A DNA stretch of 64,000 nucleotides, taken from positions 713,280-777,279 of the forward strand of contig CAWIJO010000007.1 of assembly GCA_963836355.1 (NCBI GenBank), in the 5' to 3' direction. A program made the translations under genes and the position numbers. Below, one piece after another: positions 28,170 to 37,346 of the stretch (within the stretch, counting starts at the first letter, position 1; the number at the start of each line of letters is the position of its first letter). The notes under the pieces were generated by a model. The model searched no databases. It had not been told where the DNA came from and saw nothing but the letters and a program-made list of their open reading frames with translations. The stretch comes from Palsa-506 sp963836355. Lineage in GTDB: Bacteria > Actinomycetota > Actinomycetes > Streptosporangiales > Streptosporangiaceae.

Positions 28170-28832
28170 GCGGCATATTCAGCCAGTCCCCCGACTCGAC
28201 CCTGCGCGGGGCCAGCGGACAGATCCTGCGGCCGGGGATAAAGCACGCGCGCGACGGCCAGCAGCGAGAGCATGATGACCGCGGGGACGGCGAGCGAGGC
28301 GAACGCGAGCTTGTACTGCCCGTGGCTGACCGCGAGGACCAGCGCCACCGCCAGCGGGCCGGACATCGCCCCGAACTGATCGAGCGCCTCGTGCAGCCCG
28401 AAGCCCCCAGCCGTATCCCATCTCCCTGGCGGTATGGGCGAGAGCATCGCGTCACGCGGCGGGCTGCGGGTCGCCTTCCCGACCCGCTCCAGGATGATCA
28501 GCAGTGCGGCCACCTGCCAGCTCCCGGCCAGCGCCAGCATTGGCACGACCGACATCTGGAGCACGTAGCCGCCGATCGTGATCGGCCAGTACCGCTGCGT
28601 CTGGTCCGCCGCTCCGCCGCGCGACCGGAAAACAGGCGCAGGCCGTAGCCGGGCAGCTCGCCGACACCGCTGATGACGGCGATCGCTAGCGCCCCGGCGC
28701 CGAGCATCGCAAGATACGGGCCGATGATGCTGCGCGACCCTTGCAGGTGAAGTCCGCGAAGAAGCTCATGACGCCCACGAGCACGACGAACCTAAGGGCA
28801 GGCGATGCTCTGGGCCTGTCCGGTGCGGTCAT
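28170..28832 (-). pseudogene. MFS transporter, N-terminal half, frameshifted
   Basis: ATG at 28832 lies 10 bases after the hyfB stop. It opens MTAPDRPRASPALRF and then VVLVGVMSFFADFT. A one-base shift leads to GSRSIIGPYLAMLGAGALAI and VISGVGELPGYGLRLFSGR, and another to LQMSVVPMLALAGSWQVAAL, LLIILERVGKATRSPPRDAM and FGLHEALDQFGAMSGPLAVA, ending about RVLYPRPQDLSAG. Six helices (the first MFS bundle) are visible; the second bundle is gone. It could have been the last gene of the hyf operon. Confidence 0.75.
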
Positions 28833-28842
28833 GGCGCCGGCC

Positions 28843-30858
28843 TCAGAGGGCGCCCAGCAGGTAGGCCACCAGCACGGCCGCGAAAACGTAGAAGAGGTAG
28901 AGGTTCACGTCACCTGACTGGATCGGCCTGATGACATCGGCCAGCCACTCGAACGCGCGGATGACCGGCCGGTACAGGTACCGCTCGAAGACCGGCGCCG
29001 CCTGCGACTCGTAGTGCACCGGGCCGGACCGCCCCGCCGGGTCGTCGGACGCGCGGCGGACCGAGACCGCCGGCCGGTACAGCGCATCGAAGGTGACCCT
29101 GGTGGGCGCGGAGAACGTCATCGCGGAATACTGCATGCGGGGCCGGAACGCGACCATGCCGCCGTCCCACACCGGCACCGCCAGGCTGCCGGCGCGCGGT
29201 CGCCCGGCCACGTAGATGAGCGCGGGCACGGTCATCACGGCCAGCAGGAACACGGTCAGGTACGTCGGAGAGAACCCGGAGAAGTTCGTATGCGCCGGGA
29301 TCACGGTGAGATTCCCGGGCAGTAGTACCGGCCGCAGCGTGACGCCGGTGACCGTCCGCATCGCGCGGGCCAGGACGGCGAGCACGACCGGAGCGCCGAC
29401 CGCCAGCGCCACGCACGCGATGGCCAGCAGCGCCGGGCCGGCGACCGGCCGCCCGCGTTCGCTGGCATCCGCCGCCCGCTTCGTCCGCGGCATACCGAGG
29501 AACGGGATGCCGTAGCCGCGGACGAAGGCGTAGATGGCCAGGCCCCCGGTCAGGCCCAGCGTGGCCGCGGCGAGCATGATCAGGATCGCGACCAGGTGGC
29601 TGCCGGTCCGGAATCCCTGGAACAGCCCCTGGAAGATCAGCCACTCGCTGACGAACCCGTTGAGCGGCGGCAGCGCAGCGATTCCCAGCGTCCCGACGAA
29701 GGTGATCACCGAGGCACGCGGCATCCGGCGCGTGAGCCCGCCGAGGCGGTCCATGTCCCGGGTGCCGGTGGCATGCTCCACCACCCCGGCCTCCAGGAAC
29801 AGCATCGACTTGTAAGTGCCGTGGTTGGCCACGTGGTAGAGCCCGGCGAGCAGCAGGAACGCCCACAGCAGCCGGTCGCCGTAGGCCCGGAACGTCATCG
29901 CGGCACCGAACGCGATGACGATGATCCCGATGTTCTCGATCGTAGAGAAGGCGAGGAAGCGCTTGACGTCCCTCTCATTCAGTGCGTACAGGATCCCGAT
30001 CGCCGCGGTGACCGCGCCGGCTGCCATGGTGAGGATTCCCCGCCAGGCCTGCCCTTCGGGCAGCAGCCGGAACGCGAACAGCGCGATCCCGTAGACACCG
30101 AGCTTGACGACCAGGCCGGACAGGAAAGCCGAGCCGTCCGCGGGCGCTACCGGGTGGGCCTCGGGCAGCCAGACGTGCAGCGGCACCAGGCCGGCCTTGA
30201 AGCCGAAACCGGCCAGGGCCAGCAGGTAGGCGGTGTCCCGCCAGCCGCCGGGCACGAGGTGCGCGCGCGCGGCGATGAGGTCGAGCTGCATCGTGTGGGT
30301 CTTGGCGGCCAGGATCACGAACGCCGCGACGATCAGCACGAACCCGGTCTCGGACAGGGCCAGGAACCAGAACGCGCCAGCGGCCGCCTCGCCGCGCCGC
30401 GGGTGACGCAGGATCAGCAGGTAGCCGAGCACCGACATGGTCCCCCAGGCGACGAGGAACGTGAGCACGCCACCAGCGGCGAGCACGACCAGGCTGGCCA
30501 GCAGCGCGAGGTTGTACACCGCCAGGTACAGGGCGGTCCCGCGGCCGGGCTGGTGATAGCGCGGGACGAACGCCGCCGTCGCGACCGCGACAAGGCCGAG
30601 CAGCGCGGCGAACACCCCGGCCAGGCTGGTCGCCTGCAGCTGCAGCGAGCCGACGACGACCGATCCGCCGACCGTGACGACCCGGCTGTTGCCGGACAGC
30701 AGCGAAGACACACCGCCTGCCAGCGCGGCGGCGCCGCCGAGCCCGGACAGGGTGCAGCACGCCCGGATTCCCGGCCTGCTGGCCCCGACGGCCAGCGCGG
30801 CCAGCGCGGCCAGACCCCAGGCAGCCGTGGCGCCGTACATCAGCGACAGCGCAGTCAA
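28843..30858 (-). CDS. hyfB: Hydrogenase-4-type membrane subunit B (NuoL/MrpA-like ion channel)
   Basis: 671 residues with about 14-16 membrane helices. Antiporter-like subunit features include VAWGTMSVLGYLLILRHPRR, AGLVPLHVWLPEAHPVAPAD (broken-helix Lys/His region) and RDVKRFLAFSTIENIGIIVI. It moves protons or sodium in the membrane arm of complex-I-like enzymes. The start is TTG at 30858, whose last base overlaps the upstream TGA (TTGA). It is the last complete gene of the seven-gene complex. Confidence 0.9.
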   Translation of the reverse strand: MTALSLMYGATAAWGLAALAALAVGASRPGIRACCTLSGLGGAAALAGGVSSLLSGNSRVVTVGGSVVVGSLQLQATSLAGVFAALLGLVAVATAAFVPRYHQPGRGTALYLAVYNLALLASLVVLAAGGVLTFLVAWGTMSVLGYLLILRHPRRGEAAAGAFWFLALSETGFVLIVAAFVILAAKTHTMQLDLIAARAHLVPGGWRDTAYLLALAGFGFKAGLVPLHVWLPEAHPVAPADGSAFLSGLVVKLGVYGIALFAFRLLPEGQAWRGILTMAAGAVTAAIGILYALNERDVKRFLAFSTIENIGIIVIAFGAAMTFRAYGDRLLWAFLLLAGLYHVANHGTYKSMLFLEAGVVEHATGTRDMDRLGGLTRRMPRASVITFVGTLGIAALPPLNGFVSEWLIFQGLFQGFRTGSHLVAILIMLAAATLGLTGGLAIYAFVRGYGIPFLGMPRTKRAADASERGRPVAGPALLAIACVALAVGAPVVLAVLARAMRTVTGVTLRPVLLPGNLTVIPAHTNFSGFSPTYLTVFLLAVMTVPALIYVAGRPRAGSLAVPVWDGGMVAFRPRMQYSAMTFSAPTRVTFDALYRPAVSVRRASDDPAGRSGPVHYESQAAPVFERYLYRPVIRAFEWLADVIRPIQSGDVNLYLFYVFAAVLVAYLLGAL

Positions 30859-31391
30859 CGGGGTCCTCCGTCCTGAATGAAGCTGACGTCCCGTACCTTC
30901 TCGGCGAGCCGGTCCACCGCGACCAGCAGGCCCTGCAGCAGCGCGAGCGGGCTGGGCGGGCAGCCGGGGATCCGCACGTCAACTGGGAGGGTCTCGCCGA
31001 CGCCGCCATGGGTGAACGCGTCGGGCTGGTAGACACCGCCGAGGGCGCACGCCCCGGTCGCCACCACGATCTTCGGGCCTGGCATCGCCTCGTAGGCCTT
31101 GCGGGCCGCGATGTCGAAGGCCCGGATCATCGGGCCGGTCACCATCAGCAGGTCAGCGTGCCGCGGCCCGGGCGTGAAGAAGAACCCGAGCCGGTGCAGG
31201 TCGTAGTGCGGCGCGGCGAGCAGCCGGATCTCCTGCTCGCATGCTGCGCAGGAGCCGGTGTCCAAAGTGCGGATGTGCAGGCTCCGGCGGAACTGGCGGG
31301 CCACGCTGCCGCGCAGCGCCGCTGCCGTCTCCCCGGTGCCGGCCCCGGGAGGCGGCCCCCCGGATTCTTCCGCTGTGCCGGGCAGCTTCAT
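30855..31391 (-). CDS. hyfI: NuoB/HyfI-like [4Fe-4S] subunit
   Basis: 178 residues from ATG 31391 (ATGA overlap with the upstream gene). It carries the four cysteines of the proximal N2-type cluster: SCAACEQEI, TGACALGG and PGCPPSP. It passes electrons between the large subunit and other FeS proteins at the membrane face of group-4 hydrogenases and complex I. The first 40 residues are a Gly/Pro/Ala-rich extension. Cluster ligands are complete, in contrast to the altered large subunit next door. Confidence 0.92.
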   Translation of the reverse strand: MKLPGTAEESGGPPPGAGTGETAAALRGSVARQFRRSLHIRTLDTGSCAACEQEIRLLAAPHYDLHRLGFFFTPGPRHADLLMVTGPMIRAFDIAARKAYEAMPGPKIVVATGACALGGVYQPDAFTHGGVGETLPVDVRIPGCPPSPLALLQGLLVAVDRLAEKVRDVSFIQDGGPR

Positions 31392-31729
31392 GAGACACTC
31401 TCTCTTAGTAGCTGGATCCGCTTGACCAGGTGAGCGGGGTCGGTGGCGGCCAGCTCGAACTCGCCGCTCGCGGTCACCGCCTCGGGCGCGACCTCCCGGC
31501 AGCGGCCACAGGCGGTGCAGGCGCCCACATCGAAGATCAGCATGTCGCCGCTCCTGGTCAGGGCCCGGCTCGGGCAGGTCAGGCACAGGCGGTCGGCCAG
31601 CTCGCGGGTCAGCGCCTCCGGCCGGAACGCCGGCGGGGTCGGCAGCTCAGCCGCGGATGCATCAGGCCGGGCCGGGTAGCGCGTGGTGACGACGCCGCGG
31701 CGCAGGCCCCGCAGGAACCACATTGGCAC
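31388..31729 (-). CDS. HycF/HyfH-like ferredoxin-type subunit with one predicted [4Fe-4S] cluster
   Basis: 113 residues from GTG 31729 (AAGGAG, 6 bases); an ATG two codons on has poorer spacing. Normal family members have two CxxCxxCxxxCP motifs. Here the first is reduced to LCLTCPS and the second is CTACGRCREVAP with Ala for the last Cys. Since each cluster in this fold uses three Cys of one motif and the last Cys of the other, exactly one cluster (three Cys of motif two plus CP of motif one) can still form. It sits between the large subunit and the NuoB-like gene. Confidence 0.85.
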   Translation of the reverse strand: MPMWFLRGLRRGVVTTRYPARPDASAAELPTPPAFRPEALTRELADRLCLTCPSRALTRSGDMLIFDVGACTACGRCREVAPEAVTASGEFELAATDPAHLVKRIQLLRESVS

Positions 31730-31740
31730 GGTGATCTCCT

Positions 31741-33321
31741 TCAGCGTGAGGTGCCCGCAACGGTCAGCCAGAAGCTGGCCTCGATGATCGGGATGTCGGT
31801 GAACACGTTCTGCGACCGGCAGGCGTCGTCGAAGCCGCGCCAGTTCCGGACCGAGGCGGGCCGCAGCCGCGCCCTCGTGATCCGCCCGCTGCCGTCAAGA
31901 GCCACCCAGGCCAGCACCTCGCCCCGGGAGGACTCGGCCCAGCCCAGCCCCGAGCGACCGGGCCTGGCGGTGACGCCTTCCGGCGGTTCCGCCCGGCCCG
32001 GCCCGGCCCCCGCCTCGAGCAGCTCCCCGATCAGGCGGACCGACTCGGCGGCCTCTGCCAGCATGACCTGGAACCTGGCCAGGACATCCCCGCTCTCCCC
32101 GGTCGCCACCATCGGCGGGCGCCCAGAATACGGCTCCGCGGGATGATCGGCGCGCACGTCGGCCGCCAGGCCGGTTGCCCTTGCCACCGGGCCTACCAGG
32201 CCCAGCCTCCGGGCGGCTTCCTGGGTGAGGATCCCGGTTGCCTCCAGCCGGTCAACGAACGAGTTCGTGGACAGCAGCGCGTCGGCCGCGCGCCGCAGCT
32301 CGCCATAGGCGCCGGGCAGCCCGCGCCGCAGCGCCGCCGTGTCCGGACCGCGGCGCGTCCCGCCGATGTCGACGACGCCGAAGAGATACCGGTGACCGAA
32401 CGCCGCCGCGTTGAGGCGCAGCAGCCTCTCCAGCGCGATCTCGGCGGCCGCCTGGCCGACCGTGAGACCGGTGGACTGGCACAGCGCCGCGGTGGCGGCG
32501 GCGTGGTTGTACAGCCGCTCCAGTTCCAGCGCGACCGCCCGGGCCCGCATCGCCTGGGCGGGCGGCGCGACATCCAGCGCCGACTCCGCCGCCGCGGCGA
32601 AAGCCCAGGCCGTCCCGACGGCGCCGAGCCCATCCGTCCGCTCCACGTGAAAGAGAGCCTCGCGCGGCGTGGCGCCGCGCAGCCGCCACTCGACGCCGCG
32701 GTGCTTATGCCAAGTGAACAGGTAAAGGTCGACGACTTCCTCGCCACTGGTCACCAGGCCGTAGTACAGGGATTCCACCCCGACCTGGCGCACCGGGCCG
32801 AACGGGAACTCGAACGCCTGCCCGCCAACGACATGCTCCGCGTGCATCTCAGCCGGCTCTGCCGCCGGGGGGCGGCCCAGACGCGGAAAGTCCGGTCCGG
32901 CCCGCGGCGGAAAAACCACCCGGTTGAGCGGCTTGCCGCCAGCTGGCCTGATGCCGAACTGCTCGTAGATCTCGCACTCCTCCGCGAACGCAGCAGGCGC
33001 AATGTCGGACAGCGCCGGATAGCGCTCCCCCTCGATCACCGACTCGGTGACGAGATACCGGCGGTCGTCGTCCAGGGCCCAGATCAGGCGCAGGACCACG
33101 GGGTCGTCATCGACTGCGGGATTCCCGCCGGAGGCGAACACGTCGGCCAGCCGCGCGCCCTCATGCGCTGCCAGGCGCCGGACCGCGGCATCCAGGTCCG
33201 CTGCGGCGACGCTGGCCGTGATCACCGGCCCGTCACCGGCCGCGGCGTCGTAGCCAAGCTGGCCTAGCAGGCGGGGCAAACCGGACGGCCTGCCGGCCAG
33301 GGCAGGCCGGGCGGCGGTCAC
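31741..33321 (-). CDS. hyfG: HyfG/HycE-like large subunit (NuoC-NuoD fusion) without NiFe ligands
   Basis: GTG at 33321 overlaps the hyfF stop (GTGA) and gives 526 residues; the frame is open 54 bases further upstream. Residues 1-150 are NuoC-like, ending DIAPAAFAEECEIYEQFGIR and PLNRVVFPP. The rest is NuoD/large-subunit-like (FEFPFGPVRQVGVESLYYGL, LELERLYNHAA). NiFe hydrogenases bind the metals through two CxxC pairs. Only three cysteines exist here, none paired: CEIYEQ, ALCQSTG and DDACRSQ, and the end reads IIEASFWLTVAG instead of the DPCxxC motif. It should therefore not be a hydrogenase. Electron donor and acceptor are unknown; quinone reduction is a possibility. Confidence 0.88.
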   Translation of the reverse strand: MTAARPALAGRPSGLPRLLGQLGYDAAAGDGPVITASVAAADLDAAVRRLAAHEGARLADVFASGGNPAVDDDPVVLRLIWALDDDRRYLVTESVIEGERYPALSDIAPAAFAEECEIYEQFGIRPAGGKPLNRVVFPPRAGPDFPRLGRPPAAEPAEMHAEHVVGGQAFEFPFGPVRQVGVESLYYGLVTSGEEVVDLYLFTWHKHRGVEWRLRGATPREALFHVERTDGLGAVGTAWAFAAAAESALDVAPPAQAMRARAVALELERLYNHAAATAALCQSTGLTVGQAAAEIALERLLRLNAAAFGHRYLFGVVDIGGTRRGPDTAALRRGLPGAYGELRRAADALLSTNSFVDRLEATGILTQEAARRLGLVGPVARATGLAADVRADHPAEPYSGRPPMVATGESGDVLARFQVMLAEAAESVRLIGELLEAGAGPGRAEPPEGVTARPGRSGLGWAESSRGEVLAWVALDGSGRITRARLRPASVRNWRGFDDACRSQNVFTDIPIIEASFWLTVAGTSR

Positions 33322-34793
33322 GAGAGCACCGCCACTGAATGCAGGATCACCGTGTTCAAGCCCGCGGGGATCCACAGGCCGAGGATCAGCAGCGCCGCCA
33401 GCCCGGCGGCCAGCGGCGCGACGGCGGCCAGGCCCGCCCCCCGGCCGCGGTACGGGCTGGGCGACGGCTGCGCCTCGCCGGTCACCATCGCGGCTGTCGT
33501 CCGGGCGAAGGCCACGAACGCGACCACCAGCAGGGCGAGCAGCAGCAGCGGAAGCACGGGGCTGGTCTCCGCGAAGCCGGCCCGCACGATCGTCAGCTCG
33601 GACAGGAACACGCCGAACGGTGGCGAGCCGAGCGCCGCAAACGAGGCAAGCAGCAGCGCGCCGCCAGTGACCGGAACAGCGGTCAGCAGCCCGCGGACGC
33701 CCGCTGCCTCCCTCGTCTTGTAGCGCAGCGCCACGTCCCCGCTGGAAAGGAACAGCACAGCCTTGGCGATCGCGTGGTTCAGGATCTGCAGTAGCGCCCC
33801 GTACAGCCCGAGGACGCCGCCGAACCCGAGCGCGACGGCGATGATCCCCATGTGCTCAACGGAGGAATAAGCAAACAGCCGCTTGAAATTCCCGCGCCGG
33901 ACCATGAACAGAACCCCGATCACGATCGACGCGAACCCGAAGGCCAGCAGGACACCTCGCGGGTAGCCATCGCCGAGCCCGGCCCGGGCAATGGCGAGGA
34001 ACCGGATGATCGCGTACATCCCCGTATTCAGCAGTGCCGCGGACAGCATCGCGCTCGCTGGGCTCGGCGCCTCAGCGTGCGCATCCGGCAGCCACGTATG
34101 CATCGGCGCCAGGCCGACCTTGGTCCCGTAGCCCACGACGGCCAGCAGGAACGCCAGCCGGAGGCTCTGCGGCGTGAGCGCGTGGGCGTGCGTGAAAAGG
34201 TATGGCCAGGTCAGCCGGAGATCCGGGGCGAGATGCAGTCTGCTGGCAGAGTAGAAGAGCCACAGCGTGCCCGCGAGCGCGATCGTGACGCCGAACGAGC
34301 TGATGATCACGTACTTCCAGGCCGCTTCGAGCGAGCTCGACTTCGCCTCGAGCCCCACCAGCGCCGCGCTGGCCAGCGTGCTGGCCTCGATCAGCACGAA
34401 GAGCAGGCCGAGATTGCCTGTTTCCAGGGACGCGAGCATCAGGGAAGCGAACAACCCGAAGAAGATGAAGTAGACCCTGACCTGGAACCGGCTGAGCCTG
34501 CCTGAGTCTTCCTCTGCCGACAGGTAGGCGACCGACCCGACGGCCGCGAGCAGCGTCACGGCGGCCACCGTCAGCAGGAAGAAGCAGCTGAGCGAGTCGA
34601 CGTACAAGAACCCGTCCCAGCCGCGCATCGGGGCCCGGTGCAGCTGGGCGACCAGCAGATAGACGGCAGAGCCGAGCGCGATGCCCGCCCCGGCCGATGT
34701 GGCCCAGCCCGCCTGCCGTGCCCGCGCGCCGACCGCGGCCGCCAGCGTGCCTGCCAGCGGGCCCGCCGCCGCCAGAATAACCATGATGATCAT
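33318..34793 (-). CDS. hyfF: Hydrogenase-4-type membrane subunit F (NuoN/MrpD-like)
   Basis: 491 residues, about 14 helices. Typical stretches are GLLFVLIEASTLASAALVGL, WKYVIISSFGVTIALAGTLW, VGLAPMHTWLPDAHAEAPSP and NFKRLFAYSSVEHMGIIAVA. It is a second antiporter-type ion-translocating subunit of the complex. ATG at 34793 overlaps the hyfE stop (ATGA). Confidence 0.9.
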   Translation of the reverse strand: MIIMVILAAAGPLAGTLAAAVGARARQAGWATSAGAGIALGSAVYLLVAQLHRAPMRGWDGFLYVDSLSCFFLLTVAAVTLLAAVGSVAYLSAEEDSGRLSRFQVRVYFIFFGLFASLMLASLETGNLGLLFVLIEASTLASAALVGLEAKSSSLEAAWKYVIISSFGVTIALAGTLWLFYSASRLHLAPDLRLTWPYLFTHAHALTPQSLRLAFLLAVVGYGTKVGLAPMHTWLPDAHAEAPSPASAMLSAALLNTGMYAIIRFLAIARAGLGDGYPRGVLLAFGFASIVIGVLFMVRRGNFKRLFAYSSVEHMGIIAVALGFGGVLGLYGALLQILNHAIAKAVLFLSSGDVALRYKTREAAGVRGLLTAVPVTGGALLLASFAALGSPPFGVFLSELTIVRAGFAETSPVLPLLLLALLVVAFVAFARTTAAMVTGEAQPSPSPYRGRGAGLAAVAPLAAGLAALLILGLWIPAGLNTVILHSVAVLS

Positions 34794-35464
34794 CCGCGCA
34801 GCTCCTTCAAGTCGGCCGCGCTCGCGCTGGCGAGATGGCGGGTGAGCCCAGATACGAAAACCAGCATGATGAGCACCCCGGCGACGAGGTCGAGGAAGAT
34901 TCCCGCCTCGACGATGAAGGGAAACGTCGCCACCAGGGTGATCGCGCCGAGGAACACGCCGTTCTCGACGATCAGCCAGCCGATCAGCTGGGCCACGGTG
35001 TGCCGGCGCACCACCATGACCAGCCCCCCGAGCAGGATGACCGCGGTGGACAGCGGCACCACCGCGGCCGCGACCACACCGTGCGGCAGCAGCTGCGGCT
35101 TGGTCACCAGGTAGGCGAACGCTGTCAGCGTGCCGCCGGCGATCAGGGACGTCGACAGTCCCGTCGACAGCGCGGTATCCCGGCTGAGCTCAAGCCGCTG
35201 AACCAGAAGCCGCCGGGCCGCCACCGGGATGCCGATCCCCTTGATTGCCAGGGTGAGCACAGCGAGTATCCACAATTCGATGCTGCCGAAGGCGTACGCG
35301 GCGACTCCGGCGGCGAACGACAGCGCTACCGACTGGGCACCGTAATAGGCCACGTAGCGGTTGAACAGCTTGGAGCCCAGGCAGGCGAACGCCAGCAGCA
35401 AGATGAGCACGCCCGACAGGTCGAGCAGCACCCCGGCGGTACTGGTCGCGGAAAGGGTCTGCAC
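34790..35464 (-). CDS. hyfE: HyfE/HycP-like membrane subunit (NuoK-like)
   Basis: GTG at 35464 begins 5 bases after the hyfC stop and gives 224 residues; the open frame upstream overlaps hyfC and is not needed. It has six to seven helices and ends ADLKELRG. A NuoK-like segment is LLGGLVMVVRRHTVAQLIGW followed by LIVENGVFLGAITLV, with a Glu in the membrane. It forms part of the ion pathway between hyfC and hyfF. Confidence 0.88.
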   Translation of the reverse strand: MQTLSATSTAGVLLDLSGVLILLLAFACLGSKLFNRYVAYYGAQSVALSFAAGVAAYAFGSIELWILAVLTLAIKGIGIPVAARRLLVQRLELSRDTALSTGLSTSLIAGGTLTAFAYLVTKPQLLPHGVVAAAVVPLSTAVILLGGLVMVVRRHTVAQLIGWLIVENGVFLGAITLVATFPFIVEAGIFLDLVAGVLIMLVFVSGLTRHLASASAADLKELRG

Positions 35465-35469
35465 CAGGC

Positions 35470-36423
35470 TCAGACTCCGATCACGTAAGAGGTGGCGACG
35501 CCGACCAGAGCCAGCAGGAACGCCGCGCCGAGGAACTCGGCGATGCGGAAGAACCGGAGCTTGGCGAACGATGTGTCGATCACCACGATCGCCAGGCCGC
35601 ACAGCGCCAGCTTGCCGAGCAGGACCGGGATGCCGAGCAGGGCGGAAGGCAGATTGCCCGAAGTGCCCAGGCCCCACGGGATCACGAAAACATTCACGAA
35701 GATCGATGACAGCAGGAACAGCTTCATCCAGCTGCCCCACTTCATCAGCGCGTACTCCCGGCCGGAATATTCGAGCACCCGCCCTTCCTCGATCATCGAG
35801 ATCTCGGTCGACCCGCCCGGGTTGTCGACCGGGATCCGGCCGTTCTCCACCAGCACGATCATGAAGAACGCCAGCATGCCCAGCAGGTGCGTGGGCAGCA
35901 CCAGCGCATAGGGCGAGCCGGCGATGGCGTGATTCATCAGGTACGGGTTGTCGGACGCCGAGACCACCCCGACCGTGAAAAACACAAGGATCAGGGCAGG
36001 CTCGGCCATGCTGCCGATCCAGCTCGCCCGGCTTGCGCCCAGGCCGCCGTACGGGCTCGCGGTGTCCAGGCCGGCCAGCGAAGTCATGAACCCGGCCAGC
36101 GCGAGCACGAACGCGCCGCCGATCAGGTCGGCGAGGAACGCCAGCGGCAGCGGCGTGCTCGTGATGACCGGCACGATCACCGATACCGTCAGGTAGCAGG
36201 CGAACGTCACGAACGGCGTGATCCGGAACACCCACGACGCCTGGTCACTGATCGCGCTGCCCTTGCGCAGCAGCTTCACCAGATCCCGGTACGGCTGCAG
36301 CACGCTCGGGCCGCGCCTGGACGCGACCACCGCCTCGGCGCGTGTCAGCACCCCGGCAAACAGCGGGGCGCCGGCAAGCACCACCAGGCTCTGCAGGACC
36401 TGGATCAGAACCGGAACAGACAA
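35470..36423 (-). CDS. hyfC: HyfC/HycD-like membrane subunit (NuoH-like)
   Basis: 317 residues, eight helices. The conserved quinone/connecting loop is visible: LVENGRIPVDNPGGSTEISM, then IEEGRVLEYSGREYALMKWG. Near the N-terminus GPSVLQPYRDLVKLLRKGS is the usual loop after helix 1. The start is TTG at 36423 with GGAGG 5 bases upstream. It is the first gene of the seven-gene unit, so the promoter should lie in 36,424-36,594, between it and the universal stress protein end. Confidence 0.92.
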   Translation of the reverse strand: MSVPVLIQVLQSLVVLAGAPLFAGVLTRAEAVVASRRGPSVLQPYRDLVKLLRKGSAISDQASWVFRITPFVTFACYLTVSVIVPVITSTPLPLAFLADLIGGAFVLALAGFMTSLAGLDTASPYGGLGASRASWIGSMAEPALILVFFTVGVVSASDNPYLMNHAIAGSPYALVLPTHLLGMLAFFMIVLVENGRIPVDNPGGSTEISMIEEGRVLEYSGREYALMKWGSWMKLFLLSSIFVNVFVIPWGLGTSGNLPSALLGIPVLLGKLALCGLAIVVIDTSFAKLRFFRIAEFLGAAFLLALVGVATSYVIGV

Positions 36424-36594
36424 AAAGACCTCCGCCTGTCAGGCAGCGCACAAGGCGCCCGTGCAGGTAGAGGCCATTAGCCAGGCAGGTAAGCACCAGG
36501 CGTTACGCGAGCCTCATCGCGTTACAAAGGCCAGGATACACAGGAAGACGCACGCAGTGGCAAGCCCTTACCGGCCCGGGGCAGGCGGCCTGCG

Positions 36595-37035
36595 TCAGCG
36601 AGCGCTGAGAAGCAAGACTGGGATCGCGCTGCCCCATGCCGCCGTCTCCGCTACCCGGCCGGGCCGCCGGCGCAGGGTGCCGACCTCGCCGTGCCGGCCG
36701 AGTACCAGCAGATCGAACCCATGCTCGGCGGCGTAGTCGCACACCACCCGGGCGACCTGCGGGCTCTCGATGATCTCCAGGCTCATCCGGGCGCCGCTGG
36801 CAGGCGCCACGGCCTGCCGGGCCTGCTCGAACTGCTCTTCGGCCCGCCGCCGGGCCGCGGCCCGCTCGCTGTCACGCTCGTCGGCGGCCTCGACATGCAG
36901 ATTCTCCGGCACGACGGCAAGAGCGACAACGTGGCCGTCGTCACCGGCGATCGACGCAGCGGCGCTCAGTGCCTCGGCCGCATCGGCGGAAGCGTCCCAG
37001 CCCACCAGCACGTGACGGAACCGCCCGGCAGTCAC
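36595..37035 (-). CDS. Universal stress protein (UspA family)
   Basis: The core begins RFRHVLVGWDASADAAEALS, and GTG at 37035 with GGGAGG upstream is the best start (146 residues); the frame stays open to 37311. The C-terminal nucleotide-binding motif is DLLVLGRHGEVGTLRRRPGR, then VAETAAWGSAIPVLLL, fitting the G-x2-G-x9-G-S/T pattern (G-x2-G-x6-G here), so ATP binding is likely but altered. USPs sense or buffer stress. It lies upstream of the hyf operon on the same strand, with a gap of about 170 bp. Confidence 0.85.
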   Translation of the reverse strand: MTAGRFRHVLVGWDASADAAEALSAAASIAGDDGHVVALAVVPENLHVEAADERDSERAAARRRAEEQFEQARQAVAPASGARMSLEIIESPQVARVVCDYAAEHGFDLLVLGRHGEVGTLRRRPGRVAETAAWGSAIPVLLLSAR

Positions 37036-37346
37036 CGGGTCCAGCCTCCCGGCTTCCCGCGATCCGAATGACCAGCAGTCACTGTGGCCTCCCTCACCAG
37101 CGCTGCGGATCGCCACCGCAGGCTCCGCAGCGGGCAGGCATCCGGTGTAGAGGCCATCAGCAAGCTGCCCCCTCGCGATTCCGGCGGCCTCATCGCCACC
37201 GCCATTCTCTTCGGCGCCGCGACCGTTCACAAGCAGGAAACCAGAATCACGCATTGCACTGAAACGGACCTTAGCCTCTGCCGGAGGGCCGGCGGGGATG
37301 CGACGGTGCATTGAACCATGCCGCAGGCATTTCAGGAGGAGACACT

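Noticed and set aside
29596..30876. Long plus-strand open frame antisense to hyfB
   Set aside because: In GC-rich DNA the antisense frame of a real gene often lacks stops. The product is low-complexity Gln/Arg/Gly, while the minus strand encodes a clear membrane subunit.
32143..33267. Long plus-strand open frame antisense to hyfG
   Set aside because: Composition bias only, no domain; shadow of the large-subunit gene.
28843..36423. Formate hydrogenlyase (hydrogen-producing) assignment
   Set aside because: No formate dehydrogenase gene nearby and no nickel-binding cysteine pairs in the large subunit.
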